From assembly GCA_046714215.1 (NCBI GenBank), contig JBKKBM010000236.1:1-10608 (forward strand): a DNA stretch of 10,608 nt, read 5' to 3'. The notes below the pieces were generated by a model. It had not been told where the DNA came from. It worked only from the letters and a program-made list of their open reading frames with translations, and ran no database searches. Positions 1 to 5,904 of the stretch are shown here, piece after piece (positions within the stretch are counted from its first letter, which is position 1; each line of letters begins with the position of its first letter). Both the position numbers and the translations under genes were made by a program. This DNA comes from DATLCI01 sp046714215. Lineage in GTDB: Bacteria > Acidobacteriota > Terriglobia > Terriglobales > Acidobacteriaceae.

Positions 1-20
1 GTCGAAGGACCCCTACCTAA
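1..20. repeat. Truncated edge of an interspersed repeat (GTCGAAGGACCC type)
   Basis: The first bases read GTCGAAGGACCCCTACC. This looks like the right end of the 'GTCATCCTGAG...GAAGGACC' interspersed repeat seen in many bacterial genomes. A fuller, diverged copy lies at 6786-6820 in this window. The left half falls outside the window, so the assignment rests on the short shared GAAGGACC core. Confidence 0.4.
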
Positions 21-28
21 CAGAAATG

Positions 29-1399
29 TCACGAAGTTGCTTTCCGCTTCTGCGCTCTAAACCACAAAAATACCGGGATTCCCGCCAATATCACGCCTGA
101 CCCGATTAGCGAATTCTTTAGGTTCTCCGCGAAGCTATAAGCCAATACTACCGTCGACGCCGTGATGAACAGCACCGGCACCACCGGATATCCCCACGTC
201 CGGTACGGACGCACCAGATCCGGCTCCCGCTTCCTGAAGACGAACACCGAACTCGCCGCCACCATGTAGAACAGCCACGCCGAGAAGATGGCTAGGTTGA
301 ACAAGTCTTCGAACGCTCCGCCCACCACGATCAGGATGATGGTCAGCGTCGCTTGAAATGCCAGCGACATCCCCGGCGTCCGATACTTCTCATTCACATT
401 CGCCAGCGAGTCAAAGAAATATCCATCGCGCGACGCCGCGAACGGAATGCGCGACCCCGTAAGTATCTGCCCGTTGATGGTCACAAACATCGAGAACGCA
501 ATGCCCGCCGATATCACCATCGCTCCCATCGGCCCCAGCACCTGTTGGATCGCCAGCGATGCCGGCCTGTTCGCCGTCGCGATCGCCTCCGCCGGTAATA
601 CATACTGGACAGCAGCGAAGGTCAGGATGTAAAGCGCGCCCACGATCGTGATGCCGACTATGAGCGCCTTGGGAATGCTCTTCTCCGGGTTCTGGATCTC
701 GCCCGCCACCATGTTCAGGTTGTTCCAACCGTCATACGCCCACAGCGCCGCGATCAGCGCGGCCATGAATCCGGCAAAGCCGCCTACCGCCGGCGGATAC
801 GTAGTCTGGAAATTCGCCGTCGTCCCGCCGGAATAACTGAACCCGATCGCGATGATGCCCAGGATCATCGCCACCTTCAGCAACGTGAAATACAACTGGA
901 ACTCGCCCGCCTTGCGCACCCCGCGATAGTTCAGGTAGGTCAGCACCACAATGAAGCTGATGGCCAGCAGATGTCCGTAGTTCAGCTCCAGCGGCGCCCG
1001 CAACCATACTGTCTGGAGAAATGCGAAAGGAGGAAACTCACCCAGGATGCGTACCACCCCGGCCGCCACCGTCGCGATCGAAGCCGGCTTGCCAATGGTG
1101 AACCACGTCCACGCATATAAAAATCCCATCATCGGCCCGTAGGCATCGCGCACGTATACGTACTCGCCGCCCGCTCCGGGCTTCATCGCGCCCAGCTCCG
1201 CGTAGGTCAGCGCGCCAAACCACGAAAGCAGTCCGCCTACGATCCACGCGGCGAATACCAGCTCCACCGTGCCCGCGGCTTCCATCATTCGCTTCGGCAC
1301 CAGGAAGATGCCGCTGCCAATGATCACTCCCACCACAATCGCGCCTGAATGGTAAAGATTCAGGTCGCGGGCCAGCTCTGGGCGACGTATCTCAGACAT
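29..1399 (-). CDS. APC-family amino-acid permease (LAT-like)
   Basis: This 456-residue polytopic inner-membrane protein has the length expected for the amino acid-polyamine-organocation superfamily, with about 12 membrane helices. The first helix carries the glycine-rich signature GVIIGSGIF (residues 24-32), the substrate-binding unwound segment of APC transporters. Other LAT-type features are the NYRGVRKAGEFQ loop, AYDGWNNLNMVAGEIQNPEKSIPKA around residues 220-245, and a cytosolic RKREPDLVRPYR segment before the last helices. It probably moves amino acids across the cytoplasmic membrane; the exact substrate cannot be read from sequence. The ATG lies within the last codons of the upstream symporter gene (8-base overlap), with a GGAGAG Shine-Dalgarno about 7 bases upstream, so the two genes should be co-transcribed and translationally coupled. 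Its 3' end is only 28 bases from the window edge and no terminator is visible. Confidence 0.92.
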   Translation of the reverse strand: MSEIRRPELARDLNLYHSGAIVVGVIIGSGIFLVPKRMMEAAGTVELVFAAWIVGGLLSWFGALTYAELGAMKPGAGGEYVYVRDAYGPMMGFLYAWTWFTIGKPASIATVAAGVVRILGEFPPFAFLQTVWLRAPLELNYGHLLAISFIVVLTYLNYRGVRKAGEFQLYFTLLKVAMILGIIAIGFSYSGGTTANFQTTYPPAVGGFAGFMAALIAALWAYDGWNNLNMVAGEIQNPEKSIPKALIVGITIVGALYILTFAAVQYVLPAEAIATANRPASLAIQQVLGPMGAMVISAGIAFSMFVTINGQILTGSRIPFAASRDGYFFDSLANVNEKYRTPGMSLAFQATLTIILIVVGGAFEDLFNLAIFSAWLFYMVAASSVFVFRKREPDLVRPYRTWGYPVVPVLFITASTVVLAYSFAENLKNSLIGSGVILAGIPVFLWFRAQKRKATS

Positions 1400-2906
1400 T
1401 CACACTCTCCATATTCTCCGCCGAAGGCTTCGGGAACAGCAGGCTCGCCAGATATCCGACGATAAACGTCAGCGTCGTACCGATCACCACGTACCACGTC
1501 CACGCCACTGTAGTCTCCATCAGCCCGTACTTCGGGCCCTGCCACAGAAAGAGATTCGTCAGCACGCCGCACGTGATGCCGATGATCGCACCTTGTTGGT
1601 TGGCACGCTTCGTCAGCACGCCCAGAAGGAACACGCCCAGCAGTCCACCGTAAGGCACGGACGCGATCGAGAGTCCCAATTCGAGCACGCGCTGTCCGCC
1701 GAACTGCGTCACGATGGCCAGAAAGAATAGAATGATGCCCCACACGATCGTCGCTCCGCGCGATACCGCCATGCGCTTTTTCTCGGTCGCGTCCGGCCGT
1801 AGGCGTAGATAAAAGTCCACCACCGTCGTCGACGAAAGGGAATTAAGCGCCGCGCTCAGGTTCGACATCGCCGCCGCCAGGATGGCTGCGATCAGCAGCC
1901 CCGCGATCCCGATCGGCATTTGGCTCACAATGAATGTCGGAAATATCCGGTCCGAGCGCGTGAACGCCACCTCCGGCGGAAACATCGTGTAGAACACCCA
2001 CAACGACGCGCCCACCAGCAGGAACAACGTGAATTGCATGAAGATGGCGCCACCGCTTGAGAGCAATGCCAGCCGCGACTCCTTCTGATTACGCGCCGCC
2101 AGCAACCGCTGCACCATCAACTGGTCGGTACCATGGCTGGCCGTCGTCAGGAACGTTCCCCCGATCACCCCCGCCCAGAAGTTGAAGGTCTTGGTCAGGG
2201 ACGGCACAAAATCGAAGATTTGGAACTTGCCCGCCGCGCCCGCTTGCTCGGCGATGGTATTCCATCCACCCGGTACCAGATTGAGCAGCGTAATAAATCC
2301 CACCATCGTCCCGCCGATGTAGATACCCATCTGCACCACATCCGTCCAGATGACCGCCGTCATACCGCCTTCGAACGTGTAGATCAGCGTCAGCAGCGTC
2401 ACCAGACCGATGGAAAAGATCACACTCGCCTCGCGCGACATGAACTGCAACAGATACCGCTCGATGGCGATGTTCACTACGATGGAGATGGCGAATACGC
2501 GCACGCCCTCCGCCACCGCCCGCGTCGCCAGAAATATTCCGGCGGTGAGCTTGTGCAGCGTCTTGCCAAAGCGCCGGTCGATCAACTGATACGCCGTGAA
2601 CAACTCGCCCTTGAAATACGCCGGCAGGAAGATGGCCGATATCACCACCCGCGCCAGCATGTATCCCATCACCACTTGCAGGAAGCTGAAGTTGGTGTCG
2701 TAGGCCAGCCCGGGGATGCTGATAATAGTCAGCGTGCTCGTCTCCGCGGAGACGATCGACAACGCGATCGCCCACCACGGCACCGTGCGGTCCGCCAAAA
2801 AATAACTTTTGAGTGATTTCTCCGCGGTCCGGAAGCGCAGTCCGAAGAGCGTGATGCCGACCAGATAGATCGCTACGATCAGCAGGTCCAGTGTGCCTAA
2901 TCCCAT
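1392..2906 (-). CDS. Sodium:solute symporter (SSS family)
   Basis: This 504-residue membrane protein belongs to the SSS family (TC 2.A.21), which couples solute uptake to sodium entry. Family hallmarks are the early YFLADRTVPWWAIALS segment (35-50) followed by SAETST (53-58), GMTAVIWTDVVQM (181-193), the GTDQLMVQRLLAARN motif (259-273), and the serine/asparagine-rich helix AAAMSNLSAALNSLSST (344-360), which in SSS proteins contributes to the sodium site. Length and hydrophobic pattern fit about 13 helices. Substrate is unknown: sugars, sialic acid, amino acids and organic acids all occur in the family. It is first in the minus-strand operon with the permease and is divergent from a GlcNAc-kinase-like gene, which weakly suggests an amino sugar. 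ATG at 2906 fits the N-terminal helix; an AGGAGAGG lies 13 bases upstream, a rather long spacing. Confidence 0.92.
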   Translation of the reverse strand: MGLGTLDLLIVAIYLVGITLFGLRFRTAEKSLKSYFLADRTVPWWAIALSIVSAETSTLTIISIPGLAYDTNFSFLQVVMGYMLARVVISAIFLPAYFKGELFTAYQLIDRRFGKTLHKLTAGIFLATRAVAEGVRVFAISIVVNIAIERYLLQFMSREASVIFSIGLVTLLTLIYTFEGGMTAVIWTDVVQMGIYIGGTMVGFITLLNLVPGGWNTIAEQAGAAGKFQIFDFVPSLTKTFNFWAGVIGGTFLTTASHGTDQLMVQRLLAARNQKESRLALLSSGGAIFMQFTLFLLVGASLWVFYTMFPPEVAFTRSDRIFPTFIVSQMPIGIAGLLIAAILAAAMSNLSAALNSLSSTTVVDFYLRLRPDATEKKRMAVSRGATIVWGIILFFLAIVTQFGGQRVLELGLSIASVPYGGLLGVFLLGVLTKRANQQGAIIGITCGVLTNLFLWQGPKYGLMETTVAWTWYVVIGTTLTFIVGYLASLLFPKPSAENMESVNV

Positions 2907-2963
2907 GGAGGTGAGGGTGCCTCTCCTGAAAGAGTTGTGTGCCCGTTTCTGACCGCGCGTTCA

Positions 2964-2969
2964 TTATGC
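2964..2969 (-). promoter_or_regulatory. Possible -10 element for the symporter-permease operon
   Basis: On the minus strand the hexamer CATAAT lies about 58 bases upstream of the symporter ATG. At 17-base spacing the -35 position reads GAGTCA, which matches the TTGACA consensus only partly. The position is suitable, but the evidence is a single near-consensus hexamer. Confidence 0.25.
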
Positions 2970-2990
2970 CGGATTGAACTGCATTTTGAC

Positions 2991-3067
2991 TCCTACAAAG
3001 TGGTTCTTCGCCTGCTCATCGAAATTGTGAGTCCTACAAAGGGGAAGTTCTTCGCCTGCTCATCGAA
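2991..3067. repeat. Near-direct repeat pair (TCCTACAAAG ... CTGCTCATCGAA)
   Basis: Two copies lie next to each other: 2991-3023 (33 bases) and 3032-3067 (36 bases). Both start TCCTACAAAG, share TTCTTCGCCTGCTCATCGAA at the 3' end, and differ by a few bases in the middle (tgg versus gggaag). They occupy the start of the 2907-3391 spacer, which contains no credible gene. They may be a local tandem duplication or two copies of an interspersed element. Confidence 0.75.
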
Positions 3068-3097
3068 CTGCTCTCGCCGCCATCCGACCAGCGTGTG

Positions 3098-3118
3098 GCA
3101 CAGCCGTCTCGGCTGTGC
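3098..3118. repeat. Palindromic repeat GCACAGCCG-TCT-CGGCTGTGC
   Basis: A perfect 9-base inverted repeat around a TCT loop, preceded by GTG. The layout (GTGGCACAG, centre, CTGTGC) matches the two hairpins at 6691-6710 and 6738-6762, so it looks like another variant of the same interspersed palindrome, here with a CGTCTCG centre. No T-run follows, so it is not a typical intrinsic terminator. Confidence 0.75.
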
Positions 3119-3184
3119 GGTTCTCGCCATTTTCATCCGGACCGCCGCGTAAGCAAACCTGCTGCGAAGTTGCTTTGAAAGGGC

Positions 3185-3234
3185 GCGGCTTTAGCTGCAC
3201 CCTATTAAACGATGACGAAGCCGGCTTTAGCCGC
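3185..3234. repeat. Pair of GGCTTTAGC repeat motifs
   Basis: GCGGCTTTAGCTGC (3185-3198) and CCGGCTTTAGCCGC (3221-3234) share the core GGCTTTAGC and lie 36 bases apart in the same orientation. Each is nearly self-complementary (CGGCT/AGCCG arms). Such motifs resemble the small interspersed elements common in acidobacterial intergenic DNA; that comparison is from general knowledge, not a search. Confidence 0.55.
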
Positions 3235-3281
3235 TGAGGGACGCTTTTGCCCTTGCTCCTTACCTCCTTTGCTCTTGACCT

Positions 3282-3360
3282 TCTCCGCGCCTCCGCGTCT
3301 CCGCGTTGATCCTTTGATCTTGCTTTTGTTTCCTCCGTGTCTCTGTGCCTCCGTGGTGAA
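3282..3360. repeat. Interspersed repeat with CTCCGCG runs and the GTGTCTCTGTGCCTCCG core
   Basis: The segment begins with three closely spaced CTCCGCG words and ends with a GTGTCTCTGTGCCTCCG core followed by TGGTGA. Bases 3330-3359 match 9047-9076 at 29 of 30 positions, so the element occurs twice in this window. In reverse it encodes the tell-tale peptide TTEAQRHGG often found in spurious ORF predictions. It ends about 30 bases before the kinase start codon, so the kinase promoter must lie within or immediately next to it. Confidence 0.8.
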
Positions 3361-3372
3361 CAAGGCCTGATG

Positions 3373-3381
3373 TGATAGAAC
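3373..3381 (+). promoter_or_regulatory. Possible extended -10 element for the kinase gene
   Basis: TGATAGAAC fits a TGn extended -10 (TAGAAC, 4 of 6 to TATAAT), ending 10 bases before the kinase ATG. Transcription from it would start at or just before the start codon and give a nearly leaderless mRNA, in keeping with the lack of a Shine-Dalgarno there. No good -35 is visible. Confidence 0.25.
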
Positions 3382-3391
3382 TATCCCCGAT

Positions 3392-4348
3392 ATGGCGCTC
3401 TTTCTCGGCATCGACGGCGGCGGCACCAAGACCGATTGCATCATCGGCGACGCTACCTCCACCCTCGGACGCTTCACCGCTGGCACCTCTAAGATCCATC
3501 GCGTCGGCCGCGAGGCCGCCACCAATTCGCTCCACGCTTCCATCCGGGGCGCCATGTATGCCGCCAACTGTTCGCTCGACCAGGTCCGGCATTCCTGCGT
3601 CGGCATCGCCGGTGCCTCCCAGCCTGAAGTCCGCCACTGGTTGGCAGTCGCCATGAAGGAACTTCTTCCCGGAGGCCTCACCATTGTGGGCGACAATGTC
3701 ATCGCTCATGAAGCCGCCTTCCGCGGCGGTCCCGGGGTGCTTGTCATCGCCGGCACCGGCTCCATCGCCTTCGGCCGCAACGAACGTGGCGATACCGCCC
3801 GCGCTGGCGGCTGGGGCCCCGTTATCTCCGACGAAGGCTCCGGCGATTGGATCGGTCGCGCCGCCACCGCCGCCTGTCTCCGTGCCCTCGATACCGGCAA
3901 CAATACTTCCATGATGGCGCGCATCCTCACCTCCTGGGGCGTGACCACGCGTGAGGACATCATCCGCATCGTCAACTCGTTTCCGCCGCCGAACTTCGCC
4001 GCCATCTTTCCCCAAGTGCTGGCCGCCGCGGACGATGGCGACATGGTCGCGCGCGATGTTCTCTCCCGCGCCGGCGCCGAACTCGCCCACCTCGCCCGCA
4101 TCGTTATTCGCAAGCTTTGGCCCGGCGATACCGCGCTGCGCGTCGCCGGCTCCGGCGGCGTCATTCGCAACTCTTCCCAGATCCGCCAGGTGCTGCAGAA
4201 CGCCATCCGCGCGGAAAAACCCAACGCCTCCTGGGACGACTCGCTCATCGATCCCACCTTGGGCGCGCTCTACCTCGCGCGTCACGCGCCCCCCGCCCCA
4301 GCCAGCGCCAATACCAACCCCGGTACGAAGTCCGATGGCAACGCATAG
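3392..4348 (+). CDS. BadF/BadG-family sugar kinase, N-acetylglucosamine kinase-like
   Basis: This 318-residue cytoplasmic enzyme has the ASKHA ATPase fold of the BadF/BadG/BcrA/BcrD family and is closest in style to N-acetylglucosamine kinases, which phosphorylate amino sugars with ATP. Visible landmarks are the phosphate-1 loop GIDGGGTKTD (6-15), GIAGAS (71-76), GDN (100-102) holding the likely catalytic aspartate, the phosphate-2 motif IAGTGS (119-124), GGWGPVISDEGSGDWIGR (139-156), typical of NAGK, and an AGSGGVIRN adenosine-type motif near the C-terminus. Length is normal for bacterial members. GlcNAc or another cell-wall-derived amino sugar is the likely substrate; glucosamine kinase or MurK-like activity are alternatives. 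No clear Shine-Dalgarno precedes the ATG. It overlaps the next gene by 14 bases, pointing to an operon. Confidence 0.88.
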   Translation: MALFLGIDGGGTKTDCIIGDATSTLGRFTAGTSKIHRVGREAATNSLHASIRGAMYAANCSLDQVRHSCVGIAGASQPEVRHWLAVAMKELLPGGLTIVGDNVIAHEAAFRGGPGVLVIAGTGSIAFGRNERGDTARAGGWGPVISDEGSGDWIGRAATAACLRALDTGNNTSMMARILTSWGVTTREDIIRIVNSFPPPNFAAIFPQVLAAADDGDMVARDVLSRAGAELAHLARIVIRKLWPGDTALRVAGSGGVIRNSSQIRQVLQNAIRAEKPNASWDDSLIDPTLGALYLARHAPPAPASANTNPGTKSDGNA

Positions 4349-5135
4349 AAGCAAGCCCGCCGTGCCCGCGGCCGTATTTGCTAACGCCGCCGCTCTCGAA
4401 GCTGCGCTCTCCACACCGAACAACGACCCGGCAACACTCGTCGCTATCGCCGCCAGTCCTGCGCTGAATGAAGACCTCGCGCTCACCTTCCTCAAGCGCC
4501 GTGACCTCCCCCAGCAGGCCCTCGAAGCCCTCGCCCGCAACGGACGCGTCATGAAAAGCCGCAAGGTGAAGTGCGCCGTCGTGGAGCATCCGCAGACGCC
4601 TCGCCACGTCTCCCTGCCCCTCATGCGCCCCATGTATACGTTCGAGCTGATGCAGATCGCGCTGCTGCCTGGCGTTGCTGCCGACGTCAAGCTCGCCATC
4701 GAAGATGTTCTCGTCTCGCGCCTTACCACCTTGGCCCCCGGCGAACGCCTCACCTTGGCCAAGCGCAGCTCCGGACGCGTTGCCGCCGCCCTCCTGCAAG
4801 ACACCGACAAACGCGTCATCCAGGCCGGACTTAACAATCCCTACCTCACCGAGACCCTCGTCGCCAAGGCGCTGGTTCATCCCAAGCCGTCGCCTTTGCT
4901 CGCCGCCTATGTCTCCCATCATCAAAAGTGGACCACCCGCAAAGACGTCCAACTCGCCGCTTTGCGCAATGAGTTCACGCCGCTGGCCACCGCCATCCGT
5001 TATGCAGACCCGTTACCCCTCGCCGTCCTGCACGACCTCCTCAAACACTCCGGCCTCCCCGACCAGATCAAAACGTACCTCCTCGGCCTCGCGCAAAAGA
5101 GGGAAGCCCGCCGCCAGCACCACGACCGCATCTAA
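4335..5135 (+). CDS. Hypothetical helical-repeat (HEAT/DUF2336-like) protein
   Basis: A 266-residue soluble protein I cannot assign by name. It is leucine/alanine rich and built of short helical segments with a recurring pattern: LVAIAASPALNEDLALTFL, QQALEALARNGRV, AKRSSGRVAAALLQD, KRVIQAGLNNPYLTETLVAKAL, DVQLAALRNEFTP. 'N-P-x-L-T-E' and 'A-L-x-R-N' steps of this kind occur in HEAT-like and DUF2336-type alpha-solenoids, suggesting a protein-binding scaffold. No catalytic motif, signal peptide or membrane helix is seen. The reading frame is open far upstream, but that part lies inside the kinase gene and is low-complexity proline/serine/arginine sequence, so ATG 4335 is preferred; it overlaps the kinase stop by 14 bases and has no clear Shine-Dalgarno, implying translational coupling. 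The basic tail (KREARRQHHDR) ends 6 bases before the next gene. Confidence 0.8.
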   Translation: MATHRSKPAVPAAVFANAAALEAALSTPNNDPATLVAIAASPALNEDLALTFLKRRDLPQQALEALARNGRVMKSRKVKCAVVEHPQTPRHVSLPLMRPMYTFELMQIALLPGVAADVKLAIEDVLVSRLTTLAPGERLTLAKRSSGRVAAALLQDTDKRVIQAGLNNPYLTETLVAKALVHPKPSPLLAAYVSHHQKWTTRKDVQLAALRNEFTPLATAIRYADPLPLAVLHDLLKHSGLPDQIKTYLLGLAQKREARRQHHDRI

Positions 5136-5141
5136 CCCTCC

Positions 5142-5636
5142 ATGGACACCCTGTCCCACGTCCGCATCACCGGCTCCGCGCTGAAAAACTGGTTCATCGC
5201 CCAGACCTACGACGCGCTCGCCGTCGGCGCCCTCTGGCTGATCGGACTATGGATCGTCGGCGTTCCCTGGGCCCCGTTCTGGGCCTTCCTCGGCTTCATC
5301 TTTCAGTTCGTGCCCAACATCGGCCCGGCCTTAACGCTAATCGGCCCTATCCTCGCCGGCCTCTTTAGCGACAACTCTGAAAGAGCCATCTGGGTCCTCT
5401 GCGTCTATGCGGTCATCGTCGTTGTCGACGGGCTCGTCCTCCAGCCCTACTTCATGAAGCGGACCACTCGCGTTCCCATCTGGGCGTCACTGCTCATGCC
5501 CTTTGTTCTTTGGTTTCTCATCCCCGTCTGGTGGGGTGTGGTGCTCGCCGCCCCGTTATTGGCGATTATTTATGCGTATCGCACCCATCATGCCCGCCTC
5601 CGGGAAGCCCAAAACTCCCTCCCGCCCGTGTTATAA
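5142..5636 (+). CDS. Half-length AI-2E/PerM-family membrane protein
   Basis: This 164-residue hydrophobic protein aligns by eye with only the C-terminal half of AI-2E family transporters (UPF0118/PerM), normally about 350 residues. Matching landmarks are an amphipathic start (LKNWFIAQTYDAL, 14-26), helix LWLIGLWIVGVPWAPFWAFLG, the family motif FVPNIGPALTLIGPILAG (56-73), DGLVLQPYFMKR (96-107) and the closing LIPVWWGVVLAAPLLAIIYAY (126-146). The usual N-terminal helices are absent, and the DNA upstream encodes a different complete gene, so this is not a simple frameshift. It could be a stand-alone half, a subunit that oligomerises, or a decayed remnant; the intact frame favours the first two. 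It starts 6 bases after the helical-repeat gene with no obvious Shine-Dalgarno and is probably co-transcribed with it. Substrate is unknown. Confidence 0.8.
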   Translation: MDTLSHVRITGSALKNWFIAQTYDALAVGALWLIGLWIVGVPWAPFWAFLGFIFQFVPNIGPALTLIGPILAGLFSDNSERAIWVLCVYAVIVVVDGLVLQPYFMKRTTRVPIWASLLMPFVLWFLIPVWWGVVLAAPLLAIIYAYRTHHARLREAQNSLPPVL

Positions 5637-5637
5637 T
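5629..5637 (+). promoter_or_regulatory. Extended -10 promoter element upstream of yebC
   Basis: TGTTATAAT is a perfect -10 hexamer with the extended TGn motif. It overlaps the TAA stop of the AI-2E-like gene. No convincing -35 is present at 17 bases, which is tolerated for extended -10 promoters. It would give yebC a leader of about 260 bases that includes the duplicated palindromic element. Confidence 0.45.
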
Positions 5638-5693
5638 TTTCCCGGTCTTAATATTCGCGACGAGTCCGATTCACGGGGCTTGGGCCGCGTTCT

Positions 5694-5713
5694 CTGCGCA
5701 CTGATTAGCGCAG
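5694..5713. repeat. Hairpin CTGCGC-8-GCGCAG in the yebC leader
   Basis: A 6-base perfect inverted repeat around an ACTGATTA loop, between the putative promoter and the first 75-base repeat. It could fold in the yebC leader RNA. No T-run follows. It is short enough that chance is possible. Confidence 0.4.
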
Positions 5714-5726
5714 CTCAAAAGAATAA

Positions 5727-5886
5727 TCGGGTGAGCGCGGAGCGAGCGCCGAACCGCGCGAGCCTAGCGCGAGGGCAAAGCCGCGAAGCGGCGGAGCCCT
5801 TGCAAATAAATTCGGGTGAGCGCGGAGCGAGCGCCGAACCGCGCGAGCCTAGCGCGAGGGCAAAGCCGCGAAGCGGCGGAGCCCTT
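5727..5886. repeat. Two perfect 75-base direct repeats containing a long palindrome
   Basis: Bases 5727-5801 and 5812-5886 are identical over 75 positions and are separated by the AT-rich 10-base spacer GCAAATAAAT (period 85). Each unit begins TCGGGTGAGCGCGGAGCGAG and ends in a nested palindrome: GGGC, AAA, GCCGC, GAA, GCGGC, GGA, GCCC (5773-5799 and 5858-5884). The second copy ends 18 bases before the yebC ATG, immediately before its Shine-Dalgarno. Perfect identity indicates a recent duplication or homogenisation. In RNA each unit should form a strong stem, so an effect on yebC expression is plausible but untested. Confidence 0.95.
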
Positions 5887-5892
5887 AGAAAA

Positions 5893-5898
5893 AGAGGT
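5893..5898 (+). promoter_or_regulatory. Shine-Dalgarno of yebC
   Basis: AGAGGT lies 6 bases before the ATG at 5905 and directly after the second 75-base repeat. It decides the start, because the reading frame continues open through the repeats. Stem formation by the adjacent palindrome could limit access to it. Confidence 0.6.
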
Positions 5899-5904
5899 AG
5901 CACC

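Noticed and set aside
2937..3152. Possible 71-residue protein in the divergent spacer
   Set aside because: It translates the TCCTACAAAG repeats and the CACAGCC hairpin; no family resemblance or ribosome-binding site.
3951..4334. Upstream extension of the helical-repeat gene's reading frame
   Set aside because: It lies fully inside the kinase gene, is Pro/Ser/Arg-rich and lacks the pattern of the protein that follows; ATG 4335 gives a sensible short overlap.
3260..4837. Long minus-strand open frame of 525 codons opposite the kinase and helical-repeat genes
   Set aside because: It is a shadow created by GC-rich codon use on the plus strand, is glycine/alanine-rich low complexity, runs across two real genes and ends in the TTEAQRH-type repeat.
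4245..4952. Minus-strand open frame of 235 codons
   Set aside because: Antisense shadow of the kinase end and helical-repeat gene; no family features or ribosome-binding site.
5727..5886. CRISPR array
   Set aside because: Only two units, 75 bases each with a 10-base spacer; the sizes do not fit CRISPR repeats and spacers, and no cas genes are near.
5503..5904. N-terminal extension of YebC through the 75-base repeats
   Set aside because: The family invariably starts MSGHSKW at 5905 with a proper Shine-Dalgarno; the extension translates repeat DNA and the end of the previous gene in another frame.
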